A DNA stretch of 64,000 nucleotides, from positions 113,368 through 177,367 of the forward strand of contig JXTC01000102.1 of assembly GCA_002914845.1 (NCBI GenBank), in the 5' to 3' direction. The stretch comes from Trema orientale. Taxonomy: Eukaryota > Streptophyta > Magnoliopsida > Rosales > Cannabaceae. A model generated the notes under the pieces. That model searched no databases. It was not told the origin of the DNA and saw only the letters and a list, made by a program, of their open reading frames with translations. A program made the position numbers and the translations under genes. Position 1 is the stretch's first letter, and every line of letters begins with the position of its first letter. This document shows positions 1 to 11,017 of this stretch, piece by piece.

Positions 1-2440
1 GGAGTGGGTGATCCAAAGCTTCTCATGGAAGCCTTAATTGGCGAGATTAGGAGAGCGATGAGAGCGGAAATGGAGCAAATGCATGAGCGTATAGACAGAA
101 TAGAGAATACACGAGTGGAGCAGCCACATATCGCTCCTAATATGTGAAGAAGAGAGAGAATTCAACCTAGGGCAGTGAGGGTTGAAGATGAAGAATATTA
201 TAGAGACACTTTTGGTGATGAAGATGATAGGGATTCTATTGTTGGCAATAGGAGGAATGGTGGGCAGTTTAGAGGAGCAAGGAATCGGGAAGATAATTCT
301 TTGGGTAGTATTAAGATGAAGATTCCATCCTTTCAAGGCAAGAACGATCCAGAAGCTTACCTTGAGTGGGAGAAGAAGTTAGAATTGGTATTCGATTACC
401 ACAACTACTCTGAGAATAAGAAAGTAAAGTTAGCTGCCATTGATTTTTCTGACTATGCTATTATTTGGTGGGATCAGTTAGTAATGAATAGGAGAAGAAA
501 TAGAGAGCGTCTAGTAGAGACGTAGGAGGAGATGAAAACTGTGATGAGAAAACGATTTGTTCCAAGCTACTACTACCGGGAGTTGTATAACAAGTTGCAA
601 AGTCTTAGACAAGGCAACCGGAGTGTAGAAGAATATTATAAGGAGATGGAGGTTGCTATGATTCGAGCGAATGTAGAGGAGGATCGGGAGGCTACAATGT
701 CCAGATTTTTGGTTGGTTTGAATCGAGAAATTGCTAATGTGGTAGAACTGCAACATTATGTAGAGTTGGAAGATATAGTACACATGGCAATAAAAATTGA
801 GAACCAACTTAAGAGGAGGGGCAGCAACACATGTCCAAACCAAAATCCAAATACATCTGCTTGGAAATCGAATCAGTGGAAGAAGGATGAGAGGCAACCA
901 ACGATGAAGCCAAAAACTGAGCAAAAGTAAGAGGTGACCAGCCATGGAAATCAAGGTAAAATTGATTCTTCTACTTCTAGGAATCGTGATATCAAATGTT
1001 TTAAATGCCAAGGCAGGGGTCACATAGCTAGTTAATGTCCAAACAAAAGAGTTATAGTGTTACGAGATGACGGTGAGATCGAAACCGAAGATGAAGATAA
1101 CACTAACTCTATGCCACCATTGGAAGATGCCGATGAAGAGAAATACCCAGCCCAAGGAGATTTGTTGGTGGCAAGAAGAGCTCTAAGTGCACAAGCTAAA
1201 GACGAAGAAGAGGCAACGAGAAAACATTTTTCATACTAGGTACCACGTTCAAAACAAGGTATGTAGTATGATTATTGATGGTAGAAGTTGTACTAATGTT
1301 GCTAGCACTACTATGGTGGAGAAATTAGGGTTGCCAACCATGAAGCATCCCCGGCCTTACAAGTTGCAGTGGTTAAACGATAGTGGTGAACTAAAGGTGA
1401 ATAAACAAGTGTTAGTTTCTTTTCGTATCGGGAAGTATGAAGATGAAGTCTTGTGCGATGTGGTTCCGATGCAAGCAGGATACTTGTTATTAGGTCGACC
1501 ATGGCAATTTGATAGGCGTGTCAAACATGATGGCTTCACCAACAAGTACTCGTTTGTACTTAATCAGTGACCAATCACTCTTGTACCTTTGACACCAAAA
1601 GAAGTTCATGAAGATCAAGTGAGGTTACAATAAGAGAGTGAACAAAAGAGAAAGAGTGAAAAAGAGAGAGAAGCCGAAGAAAAAAAGAGAGAAAAGACAA
1701 TAAAAGATTCGGCTATTGAGAGAAAAACAGAGAGAAAATAAAACAATTTTTATGCAAAAGTCAAAGAAATTAAGAGAGCAATGTTTTCGAACTAGCCGAT
1801 GATTGTACTATTGTACAAGAAGGCGTTCTTAAACACTAACCAACTTGACGCTTCTTTGTCTAGTTCTGTTGTTTCTCTCTTGCAGGAATTTGATGATATT
1901 TTTCCCGAAAAAATTCCTAGTGGATTACCACCAATCCGAGGGATTGAGCATCAAATTGACCAAACCACCATTCCAAACTGACCAGCCTATAAGAGTAATC
2001 CCGAGGAGATAAAGAATTAACAAAGGCAGGTTGCTGAAGAAAAGATTCCTGCTATCCACGAATGGCCAAGTCCAGCGAGAGAAAGTAATATGCGAAGTTT
2101 TTACCAGAGGTTCATGAATAAGAGGCATGCACGATGGGTGAAATTTATTGAGACGTTTCCATACGTCATCCGATATAAGCAAGGTGAAGATTTGAGGACA
2201 AATCCTTTTCAAGAGGAGGGGAATGATACAAATCAAGGTACGGTTACAAAAGGAGCTAATTCAAGTTCCAATTGGACCGATTATAAGAGCTCGAGCTAAA
2301 AAATTCAAGGAGTCTCTAAATGGGCTGATTCAAAGTATTTGGACTGAGATAAATTCTTGGAAGCCCAAGGATGATGTTATACATGGTCCACAAGGTTGGA
2401 TTTCCATTATTCAAGCTTTGGAATAATCTAGAAAAGACTC
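1..2440 (+). mobile_element. Fossil Ty3/gypsy retrotransposon (Reina-like chromovirus), internal region
   Basis: Seen: a Retrotrans_gag-like domain (about 175-930, with the motif IPSFQGKNDPEAYLEWE), a zinc-knuckle region near 990-1040, an acidic linker, an aspartic-protease-like region (about 1187-1570, motifs DGRSCTNVAS and LLGRPWQFDR), then short remnants of reverse transcriptase (about 1799-1980, motif EFDDIFPE), of RNase H (about 2090-2200, motif [14 protein letters not shown]) and of the polyprotein tail (NPFQEEGND). Known: this order and these motifs fit the Reina group of plant chromoviruses. Much of the pol region and the integrase are missing, so the element is a shortened, broken fossil with many interruptions. 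Its 5' end lies outside the window. Age: old by appearance; no LTR pair is available to date it. Confidence 0.9.
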
Positions 2441-3085
2441 TCAAAAGAGGATGGCTTAAGGGTGCGTGAATTACAAGCTAGTTTCCTAATTTGGATAACT
2501 TACTCGATTTTGACTCATCAAGGAGAATGGCTAGTAGTAATTAAATAAATTATCTTTCTTATTTATTTATTAAGTTTTATTGTTGAGTTGTAAGGCTTGC
2601 ATGCCAATTAGGATACTTTCCTTTTTTATTGTCAAGTAAGCGTGTTTAGGGTAACTGTAGCAAATCAATTCTCAGAATTGAATTAGGTTATTTTAGTTTC
2701 TTTTTCTTGTTTTGGGAAGTTTTTTTTGGGAGATTCTAGCAGCCAATTTCGTGGCTTAAGGCCTATATATTGTACACATTTTATTCATTAACAGAAGATT
2801 ACAATTCATTAAAATTGAGAGCAATTTCTCTTTGGTTCTTTGAGAACTTATTCGAACTTATCAGATTTCTCTGTGGCGTTCTTCCCCTGACTTATCAATT
2901 GAGTTTTTCATTCTTGATTGTGGCGTTTTCCCTTATACCAAGGTTCACATCTCTTTATAGGTGTTGGGTCGAGGTTTCCCATCCGAATCTGATTGTAGAA
3001 TGGTCCTAGGCATCATTCTTGTTTCGGGTTTCGTCACAAGTTAACGAGATTCGTATCAACTAGGATCAGGGTTGGTATCGACAGT
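2440..3085 (+). mobile_element. 3' LTR-like / 3' untranslated tail of the Reina-like element
   Basis: Directly follows the polyprotein tail. It holds a TATA-like GGCCTATATATTGTACAC near 2760, a poly-T/GT-rich stretch and a likely transcribed R/U5 segment, and it ends near ATTCGTATCA (about 3058). About 15 bases further on lies TTGGTATCGACAG (about 3075), which resembles a degenerate initiator-Met-tRNA primer-binding site. Exact LTR edges were not fixed because the 5' partner is outside the window. Confidence 0.5.
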
Positions 3086-3878
3086 GGTGTTGATGGTAGT
3101 AGAAGAATCAGTTTGAGGTTTATTAGAGAAGAATGTATTCTATAGTTTATTAAGGAACGAGATATCTAAATAATTTTAAATGTGTGACATGATAATGAAG
3201 ATTAGCTTTAATAACATTTATAGATGTCTTTTTTTTCTTTCTACATCATGAGACCATTAGTAGACCCATTGGGTATAAATACCCAAAAATAATATTTTTT
3301 TATAAAAAAACTCACAATATTAGCCGGTTTGCAACAAAATTCGTACAATTATATTAATATAAAATAAAGCATTCTATTTGTTTTACTTTCAAAATCATAG
3401 AACATAAATCATAAAAAAAAAAATTTGGATGTTTGAAAGCTACCGTGTTGGATTCTTCAAAGGTTATAGACCATTTGTTAGTTAGATGGTTACTATTTGG
3501 TTGTTTCAATTGATGCAAATCCATAATTTTGAAGTTTAAAGACATTTTTTAAAATAATTTTAAACTCTAATTTTGACCATACATATGAATCCAATGATGG
3601 ATGATATAAAAACACAAACATAGTATATCATTAAAAAGGTTATCATGTAATTAGAAGGGTAAACGTTGAGGATTTTTTTTTTTTTTTCCAATTTTGGTAA
3701 CTTTGAGTACATACAAGTAAGAAGAAGGACGGAACTTAAACATATTTTAATTATGTCAGGTTCAACATTAGGAAAAAAAACGTTGGAGTTCGCTCAAATT
3801 TAGCGATGTTAGCTAGCCTTCGGTTTAGTAGAGTTTTGAATAAAGTTTTGGGGAAATTATAACAAACATGATGTTTCA
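3086..3878. other. AT-rich intergenic DNA, no gene seen
   Basis: A/T-rich sequence with poly-T and poly-A runs (for example near 3670). No convincing coding signal on either strand. The 63-codon minus-strand ORF at 3354-3545 has no recognisable motif. Confidence 0.6.
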
Positions 3879-4013
3879 GCAAAAGAATTACAAATATACA
3901 GTATGTCCATTTTCAATTCTTTTCATACGGTATTTCTATGGTGTTTTAGCAAAAGAATTACAAATATACGGTATGCGCACTTTCAAGTCTTTTCATACAG
4001 TATTTCTTCGTTG
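3879..4013. repeat. Two-copy tandem repeat, 70-bp period
   Basis: GCAAAAGAATTACAAATATA occurs at 3879 and again 70 bases later at 3949. The following text (CAATTCTTTTCATACGGTATTTCT versus CAAGTCTTTTCATACAGTATTTCT, written in two forms) is also duplicated with a few changes. Confidence 0.85.
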
Positions 4014-4616
4014 CCCAGTCCCTGTTTGCTTCATCTCCTAAACGAATTCGTGTATGTGTTTCTTTTTTTCTTTTCAGATTGTTCGTCTTTCAATGCTTCA
4101 CAAGCCAAGCCTCATAAATCGCCATCACCTTAACCTTGCTTATCCCCACGGCTGCCGTTGTAATTTACGATCGACATGTCCAACACCGACGATACGGTGA
4201 AGGTCTTGAAGATGAGGACGACCATAACCATGGCTGAAGATGATCTGTTCGAATCCACCTCTCTCACCTTTTGAGTATTGTTCAGAAAAAAAAATAATGA
4301 AGAACTGGGATGAGTCTGAGAAAGTGGGAGAGGTGGAGGTACCCTTATAAAGAGAAAATGGGTTTAACATGTCTATTCATTTATTGAGGATAGATTATAT
4401 ATTATGAATTAAAAAATAAAATAATTTTTTTATGCAAAAGAAAAAGAAAAATGGAGGGATGTGATTATAAAAGCAACATAGGAAGGAGTGGGTCGGTGGT
4501 CTTGGTTGTTGGCTATGAGATCGAGCAAAGCCATTATCATGGCTGCCCATCATTTAATGATTGCTACCTATTTGATCAAATGCCTCAAAGGAAAAAAAGA
4601 GTAGATATTGATTAAG
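4014..4616. other. Intergenic, slightly GC-richer patch, no gene recognised
   Basis: Positions 4080-4290 are less AT-rich than their surroundings and contain a 32-codon frame beginning MSNTDDTVKV at about 4178. I recognise no family. It may be a decayed gene scrap or chance. Confidence 0.4.
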
Positions 4617-4624
4617 GTTCTAAT

Positions 4625-5360
4625 TAGGGGTGGCAATTCGTGTTGTCGTGTCATATTCGTGTCGTGTCGAAGCATATATATAACGAGCAATTATCAAACC
4701 CAAACCCGACACGTTTATTATTCGTGTCATGATTTGTAAACCCATACCCGACACGCTAAATTAACAGGTTAACCTGTTAGCGACACATTTAACACATTAT
4801 TTAAATAGGTCGTATTCAGATCGTGTCCAAAGTAACACGATCTGCTAACCTGTGTACTGTTAACCCGTTAATTGAACTCAATTTAATATGTTAATGTTAA
4901 ATATGTTGTATTTGGTTCAACTTGACATAACGTATTAACCTATTAATTTTAACATGTTAACCTACTTCACATTTTCAATATAACTTGATATAATTTATTA
5001 ACTTATTTTGTATTTTCAATATAATCAAGCAACCATAATCAAATAAATATAACACACAATCCAAAGTTTAAAACCAAAATAAAACTTTCAAGTTTTAGTA
5101 CATAAAACATAAAAGGGAAGTTTTAAGTCTTGGTACACACAAGATAATACAATGTCTCAAAAAATTTAATCGTGTTAAACGGGTCAATTTCGGGTTTAAC
5201 AGGTTAACCTAGGTTAACCTGCTAATGACCTATTATTTAATCGTGTTTAATCGGGTTTAACCTGTTTTGACCTGTACCTATTTAAGAAAAACCCAAACCC
5301 GTTAATTTCGTGTCGTTTTCGAGTCGTGTTATCGTGTTGTGACCTAAATTACCACCCCTA
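4625..5360. mobile_element. Non-autonomous hAT-type DNA transposon with 8-bp target duplication
   Basis: Seen: terminal inverted repeats TAGGGGTGGCAAT (4625) and, on the opposite strand from 5360, TAGGGGTGGTAAT. They are flanked by an exact 8-bp direct repeat GTTCTAAT at 4617-4624 and 5361-5368. Subterminal regions are rich in CGTGTCG and GGTTAACCTG motifs in both orientations. Length is 736 bp with no coding capacity. Known: 8-bp target duplications and short imperfect TIRs are typical of hAT elements. Inference: a deletion derivative of a larger element; the terminus at 9133 belongs to the same family. Confidence 0.93.
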
Positions 5361-5390
5361 GTTCTAATAGATTGGTACTTAGTAATTAGT

Positions 5391-6310
5391 AACCTAAAAC
5401 TAGTAACAAAAGTAACCAAAAATCAGAAAGTAGTAACCAAAATAAATATACTAACTAGAAACTAGTAATTAAATAAATAATTTGTAACTAAATTGGTAAT
5501 ACTTAGTAACCAAATTGATAGTGGAATCGGAAACTAGAAACCGATAACTAAATTGGCAACGGTAATTAGAAACAAGAAGCCAGTAACCAAATTGGTACTG
5601 GTAACTAGAAATTACTAATCAATATAATAACTAGTCTCGTTATTAATCTTTTTTTTCTTTTTTTAATGAGTGAATCCGATTACTAATCTTGTTACTACTA
5701 TAGTAACTNTAATTAGTAACCGAATTAATAGTGGAATCAGAAACTAGAAACTGATAACCAAATTAGCAATGGTAGCCAGAAACTAGAAACCAGTAACTAA
5801 ATTGGTAGTGGTTACTAGTTTCTAGTAGCCAACATTTTTTTTTAAAATAAGTGAATCTAAGTACTATTCTTGTTACTACTACAAAAATCAAATTGGTAAC
5901 TAGTAACTAGATTGGTTATTTGATACTGATAACTAAAGTAACAACTAAATTGGTCAGTGGTAATCGGTAAACAAGCAATCACAAGATTGGAAACCAGTAA
6001 CCATTAATTAGTCTGACATTAAGCTAGAAACTGATAACTAAATTTGCAATGGTAACCAGAAACAAGAAACCAGTAATCAAATTAGTAGAGGTAACTAGAA
6101 ACTAGTAACCAATATGATAATTAGTCTAGTTACCAATTTTATTTTTTTAATGAGTGAATCTGATTAATACTACAGTGACCAAATTGGTAACTAATAATTA
6201 AATCAGTTATTTGTAACTGATAGCTAAAGTAACAACTACATTGGTTAGTGGTAACTGGTAACCAATCAGTCACAAGACTGGAAACCAGTAACCATTAATT
6301 AGGGCTAATG
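5391..6310. repeat. Degenerate repeat field built on GTAACTAG / GTAACCAG
   Basis: Short motifs such as GTAACTAGAAACTAGTAACC, GAAACCAGTAACCA and AACTAAATTGGTA recur dozens of times over about 900 bp with drift. Higher-order blocks recur about every 300-360 bp (compare the blocks starting near 5500, 5730 and 6020). A smaller patch of the same motif occurs at about 25841-25980. The unresolved base N is at 5709, inside this field. Confidence 0.8.
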
Positions 6311-7174
6311 AGGGGAGAAAAAAAAAATAAAAACGAGAAGTGTGATAGCTGGGTCTCGAACTTGGGAAAGAAGAAAAAATGGTGAATGAATCCCAACCAA
6401 TAATCTAGAAGGATTTCGTTAAACTTATTGACCTTTTTAATAGAAAAACGTCTTATTAAGAAGATTGCTTTATTTACAATAGTGCCACTGCATTTTTCAC
6501 TCTCACTTTTTTTTTTTCAAAAATATCAACTCTATACCGCATGGAAACGAATTCTTTTCTCCTGACCGTATTTATGTAATACTTTTTACTTTTAAAGGTA
6601 AACCTCAAGAAAACCCTAAAGTTTTAGCAGACAATAAGTCTATATTATGTTGTCAACAAGGTAGAGTCGGTCTTTCTTTTAATCTTAAAATTTTTTTGTT
6701 GGTACTAGTTAAAATAATAAAATTGTTTTGTAAACTTTTTATGAACAAGGGAGTGAAATTGATATTGTAAAATTTTAGAAAAAGTTTTACAGAAAATAAC
6801 ATAGGATCAATGGTTTATCATATGTTAATTCACAAATCTTTAATAGATCATTACTTGGAAGTGCTCCAAAACTACCGAGCCTTCATCTCTATTCTCTTTT
6901 ACCTTTAAACCGATCTTGGTGTGTATACCTTCTTTGATTTTTCAGAGACAAGAGATGCAAGGACAACTAAAAGACAAGCTTATTGCCTTATTCCTTTTCA
7001 TTCTTCATTGTGTGGTCGAAAATCTCCTAAGGTTTCACAAACCTTTGTGTCGTGTGTGTCTCTCTATCTTCATATATATTTGTCGCGTTTTCCATAATCA
7101 ATTTGATTGTAGGTTGCGTATGGCTTCTTTTTATTATGGTTACAGTACTTTTCTCTTATATACAAAGAGGTCCA
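6311..7174. other. Intergenic; no supported gene
   Basis: Contains an 88-codon plus-strand frame (6916-7182) with a hydrophobic, Cys/Phe-rich composition and no recognisable domain. Its right end runs into LTR-like sequence. I see no clear promoter or splice structure. Confidence 0.5.
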
Positions 7175-9125
7175 AACCTTAGTAAGCTTGTTAAGTTCAA
7201 GTGGTCAGTTTTTAACTTTAGGCTTTGTTTGAGTTAGACATTGGCCTACTAGATTGATCTAGATAATCTAAGTTCCAATAGACCAACTATTCATAATTAT
7301 AATTAACTCTTAATTATGATTGTCTCTTTTCTATTAGCAATGGGTCACTCCATTATAACCACTAGGGAAATTAGAGTACATGTCATTTTTTATACTTCGC
7401 TTTAATAAATGTTTGTTATGCTAGAATTGCCCTAACACTTAGGAAAAACATACATGCATGCAAAACTATGGAGAAACACATGATTATATCATAAACGCAG
7501 CGAAAAAATAGCGGATTTAAGTTTTAAAATTTTTACGTGAAATAATTTTCATAACCATAGAACATGTATATATCGTATACAGGATCATGTATAACATAAA
7601 TCAAATCTAAATGTACAAACCCTAGAGATGAGATTAGGGTTTATCTTTTGGAGCGTGCTCCTGCTTGATCTCTTTGTTGATGGTGATCAAATCTCCAACC
7701 CTAGATCTTCTTGTCTATGCTCTTACTCTTGGTTGAAGAGGTGAGTGGGTAGCAAGTTGAATCCTCTGTTGGAGAACGATCAAGAATACCTTCTTGATCC
7801 TTCGGAACACCAGGAGTGAGATGAGACTGTGAGATGGCAGGAAACTTTTTCTCTCATCTCTTTCTCAGCCTTGGCCGATTTTTCTCTCTCTCTCTCTCCC
7901 TGTGCCTTATGCGTGTGACTTTCCTAGAGTTATTGTGTAGTTTTTTCTCTCATATATCTTATATATATGGGGCTAAAAACTGCTAATCCCAGTCCAACTG
8001 AGTTTGAGCTTGTTCTCCAATTTGGGCTTTGGGTGTATTTTTATAAATATATCTGACTCATGAAACTTATTTATAAAAATACAAACTTCTGTGTAGAATC
8101 ATTATTTTACACGGTTTCATGAAACTAATTTCACAAATACCACCAATCAATTAATGAGCTTTATTGAGTTAGACAAGGGACCTAATGGATCCAAATAATC
8201 TAAGCTCCAATAGTATGATAAATACATAATAACTCTCATTATGGTTTTTATATAAATACTATTAGTAAAGGGGACACTCCACTAAAGGCCCAATACTGCA
8301 CTCTTAGATTAGATGTCATGCCTTTTATAGAGATTTAATTAACTACCCTTGATTGATCGATCTATCTAGCATATTCTATACCACATACAGAATCCCTACA
8401 TAATGTCGTAGTTGGATAGGTGAAATTACCGTAATACTGCTCTAACACATATTTATCTTCAAGTTACCATCTTTTTATCAAGGAATAATATTGTCAATAA
8501 TTTTGTTCTCAATGGCCATTTAGACAAAATTATCAATCAATTCACAAAGTGAATACTAAGATCTTAGATTTAATTATTCCATGAATCTTGAAAGACCTTA
8601 AAGTGGCATTAATGTGTAGTGTCCTTAACTACTTGGTGTTCCTGTCAATTCATAAGCCATAGCCTCCAATATGCCAGAGTTCGCCTTTTATTTCATAGAG
8701 GCTAGTCTTTTAACAAATCAAAAGGCTATAACCTATGAAAGTAAGTCCAATCAAACATCAAGGATTAAGATCTACATGCTAAAAGCTAGTTTGTGGTAAT
8801 ATAAGAATTGAGTTACGGCACTCCAATTCTTTATATTACCTGGTCCTATTCAATACTCATAACTTATTTATATTGTACTAGTGTTTCTATCAAAAGTCTG
8901 ACACTTCAATGATTTGAGATACATCATTCCCGTTGAGATAGACAAATACTACAATCTTTAGTAAATAAAGTATTCTATCTTTATTTACAGATTGTGAACT
9001 AATTCATTTAGACTTAAATAAAGAAACAAGTCTCCCCATAATTAATACTTAATCATGTTTGTTTCTTTATACACAAATAAAGTCATGGAATCTTTTTCAG
9101 ATAAATAAACTATTCAACTGAGACA
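7175..9125 (-). mobile_element. Copia-type LTR sequence, minus strand, apparently one long copy plus a partial second copy
   Basis: On the minus strand, an AGAGTGCAGT...TTAGTGGAGT landmark (about 8310-8270) and a GGAGCTTAGATTATTTGGATCC landmark (split here as seen near 8200) match the layout of the plus-strand LTR at 11018-13106. A second, diverged version of both landmarks occurs at about 7380-7230, preceded by TGTTAGGGCAATTC read from 7437. A leader-like segment with (CT)n near 7890 and a U5-like CGCTGCG near 7500 fit an LTR in reverse. Edges are approximate. No internal coding region was seen, so this is a fossil LTR fragment or a tandem of fragments. Confidence 0.55.
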
Positions 9126-9132
9126 GTTTAGT

Positions 9133-9400
9133 TAGGAGCGGCAATTCAAGTCACGACACGATAACACGACTCGAAAACGACATGAAGTTAGCGGGTTTGG
9201 GTTTAACTTAAGCAGGTACGGGTCAAAATAGGTTAAACACGATTAAGCACGATTAAACGGGTCAAAAGCATGTTAACCTGCTAAACCCGAAATTGACCCA
9301 TTTAACACGATTAAATTCAAAATTAATAAACAGGTCGAAATCGTGTTAACCTGAAATTAACCTATTAATAACCCGTTTATGACATGGTAAAATATGTAAA
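9133..9400. mobile_element. hAT terminus related to the 4625-5360 element
   Basis: Starts with TAGGAGCGGCAATT at 9133 and then closely follows the reverse complement of the right end of the 4625-5360 element (shared landmarks: CACGATAACACGACTCGAAA, GGGTTTGGGTTTAA, CCCGAAATTGACCC). Only this end was found. The opposite end is missing or too diverged, possibly because of the LTR inserted at 11018. Confidence 0.8.
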
Positions 9401-9668
9401 ATTAATTAATATTTAGAAAAATAAAATTACTTTTTAGTCTTTTGGACTAACCCTTGGTACAATAGCCACCGCACACCATTTTAGTCTTTTGGACTAAACC
9501 TAGACAACACCACACTCATAAGAGCAAAACTCACAACAATTCAAACCCTAACACCTACAACAACAACAAGAGTAGCCACCTCTCCCTCTTTTCTCAATCT
9601 CACCCATGATGACCTTTCTCTCGCCGGATCTCTCACTCATCGACCCTCATACACATACACACATACAT

Positions 9669-9690
9669 TCTCTCTCTCTCTCTCTCTCTC
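9669..9690. repeat. (CT)n microsatellite
   Basis: Uninterrupted TC/CT dinucleotide run within the leader-like stretch. Confidence 0.9.
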
Positions 9691-10233
9691 ACCTGCTATG
9701 TCGTAGCTCTCTCTCTCACAGGTACAATTTCTTTTCATCATTCTCTATAAATTTTAAGAAATTGCTCCTCAGTTCTTTCTCTCAAACTTAGTGATTTTTC
9801 ATTTTTCAATTTTTTTTTTGGGCTTTGCTTCAGCCGTGTGTATTCTTGTTCTCACCTAGGTCATCGCACTCTTTCATCTATCACTTTCATTACAGAAGGT
9901 AAGTTCAACTCTGCCTTGATTTTTGATTTGTGATACTATTTTTTATTTCGAAAAATGATTTGTGGTTTTTTTTTTTTTCCATTTTGATTTGTGGTATTGA
10001 ACCTGATTTGTAATTTTTAGCCTTGATTTTTTTTTTTTGGGTACTCAACACTGATTTGTATTTTTTTTGGGTATTGAGAAGCATTTGATTTATACTTGAG
10101 ATATTGGACGCATTTGATTTATACTTGAGAAACTTTGAGGTTCTGTTGGGGTATACATTTGATTATAGTTGAGATTTCATTCTTTTTTTGGCGGAATGTT
10201 TTCATATTTGAATAATTAGTAGTTTGTCTATAT

Positions 10234-10424
10234 TGGGCTGTTTGGCATAGCTTTCAAAGATCTTTTATGGCTCAAAAGATCTTTTAAGAGTATTTGGATG
10301 AATTTTTAGAAGATCTTTTTCTATCCAAAAGATCTTTTTAAAGAAACATGGACCTACCATCTTTTTTAGGAAGATCTTTTTATACTTTTAATTCAAGAAG
10401 TAAAAGCTATCCCAAACAGGCCCA
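10234..10424. mobile_element. MITE, hAT-like, with repeated AAGATCTTTT motif
   Basis: Inverted ends TGGGCTGTTTGGCATAGCTT and (opposite strand from 10424) TGGGCCTGTTTGGGATAGCT. The flanks GTCTATAT (10226-10233) and TTATATAT (10425-10432) match at 6 of 8 positions, which suggests an aged 8-bp target duplication. Inside, AAGATCTTTT or close variants occur about six times. Confidence 0.75.
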
Positions 10425-11017
10425 TTATATATTTCTTTTGGAGTCTCTTTGTATTGTATTTTCTGGTATTATTTCCAATGTTTTTAAAATATTAACTGAA
10501 GATATTACTTGGCCGATTGTACATAATATACATCGATCATATAATATATATTTTTTCTTCCTATATTGTATTTTAAAATATTACCTGACCATTTTTGTGT
10601 TTTAGATAATTTTCTGAATTTTATGTGTATTTTTGAGTTGATTTGTATTATGGATTTATGGGTTTGTTAGCAAAGAAATTTGTTGGATTTATAGGTTGGA
10701 ATCTGCCTGTAATATGTTAGTGCCAATTGCTTCTTTTTTTTTTTTTTTTGATTTGTCCCTTGGGTCTGAAACTCTTTTTTTCTTATTGAATCTTGTATCA
10801 GATATGAGAACAGAGAGATTGTTATAGAACCTACTTTTTTTTTATTCTTTTGTGAGTTGTTTTTGTGATTGAATTTTCCTTCAAAGTTGATAATGAATCT
10901 TATAGATACTGTCATTATGGTTAATCCAAGAATTTGAGTAATATTTTCAATGAATATAGATTATATTGTTGATTTTCGAATGTTTTGATATGTAGATGGA
11001 GACCAAAGACTTGAGAT

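Larger units (their letters stand above)
9401..11017 (+). other. Leader-like, possibly transcribed stretch ending at an interrupted ATG
   Basis: Seen: a CA/CT-rich stretch (9500-9730) with a (CT)n tract, several GGTAAGT-like donors (for example about 9898) and, at 10995, TGTAG followed by ATGGAGACCAAAGACTTGAG, which is cut off by the start of a Copia LTR at 11018. Inference: this could be the 5' leader and first intron of a hAT transposase gene or of a host gene whose body was displaced by the insertion. Two copies of TTTTAGTCTTTTGGACTAA lie at about 9432 and 9480. No product can be named. Confidence 0.35.

Noticed and set aside
4140-4370. Minus-strand 76-codon frame near 4.2 kb
   Set aside because: No recognised motif; the slightly GC-richer patch alone does not support a gene.
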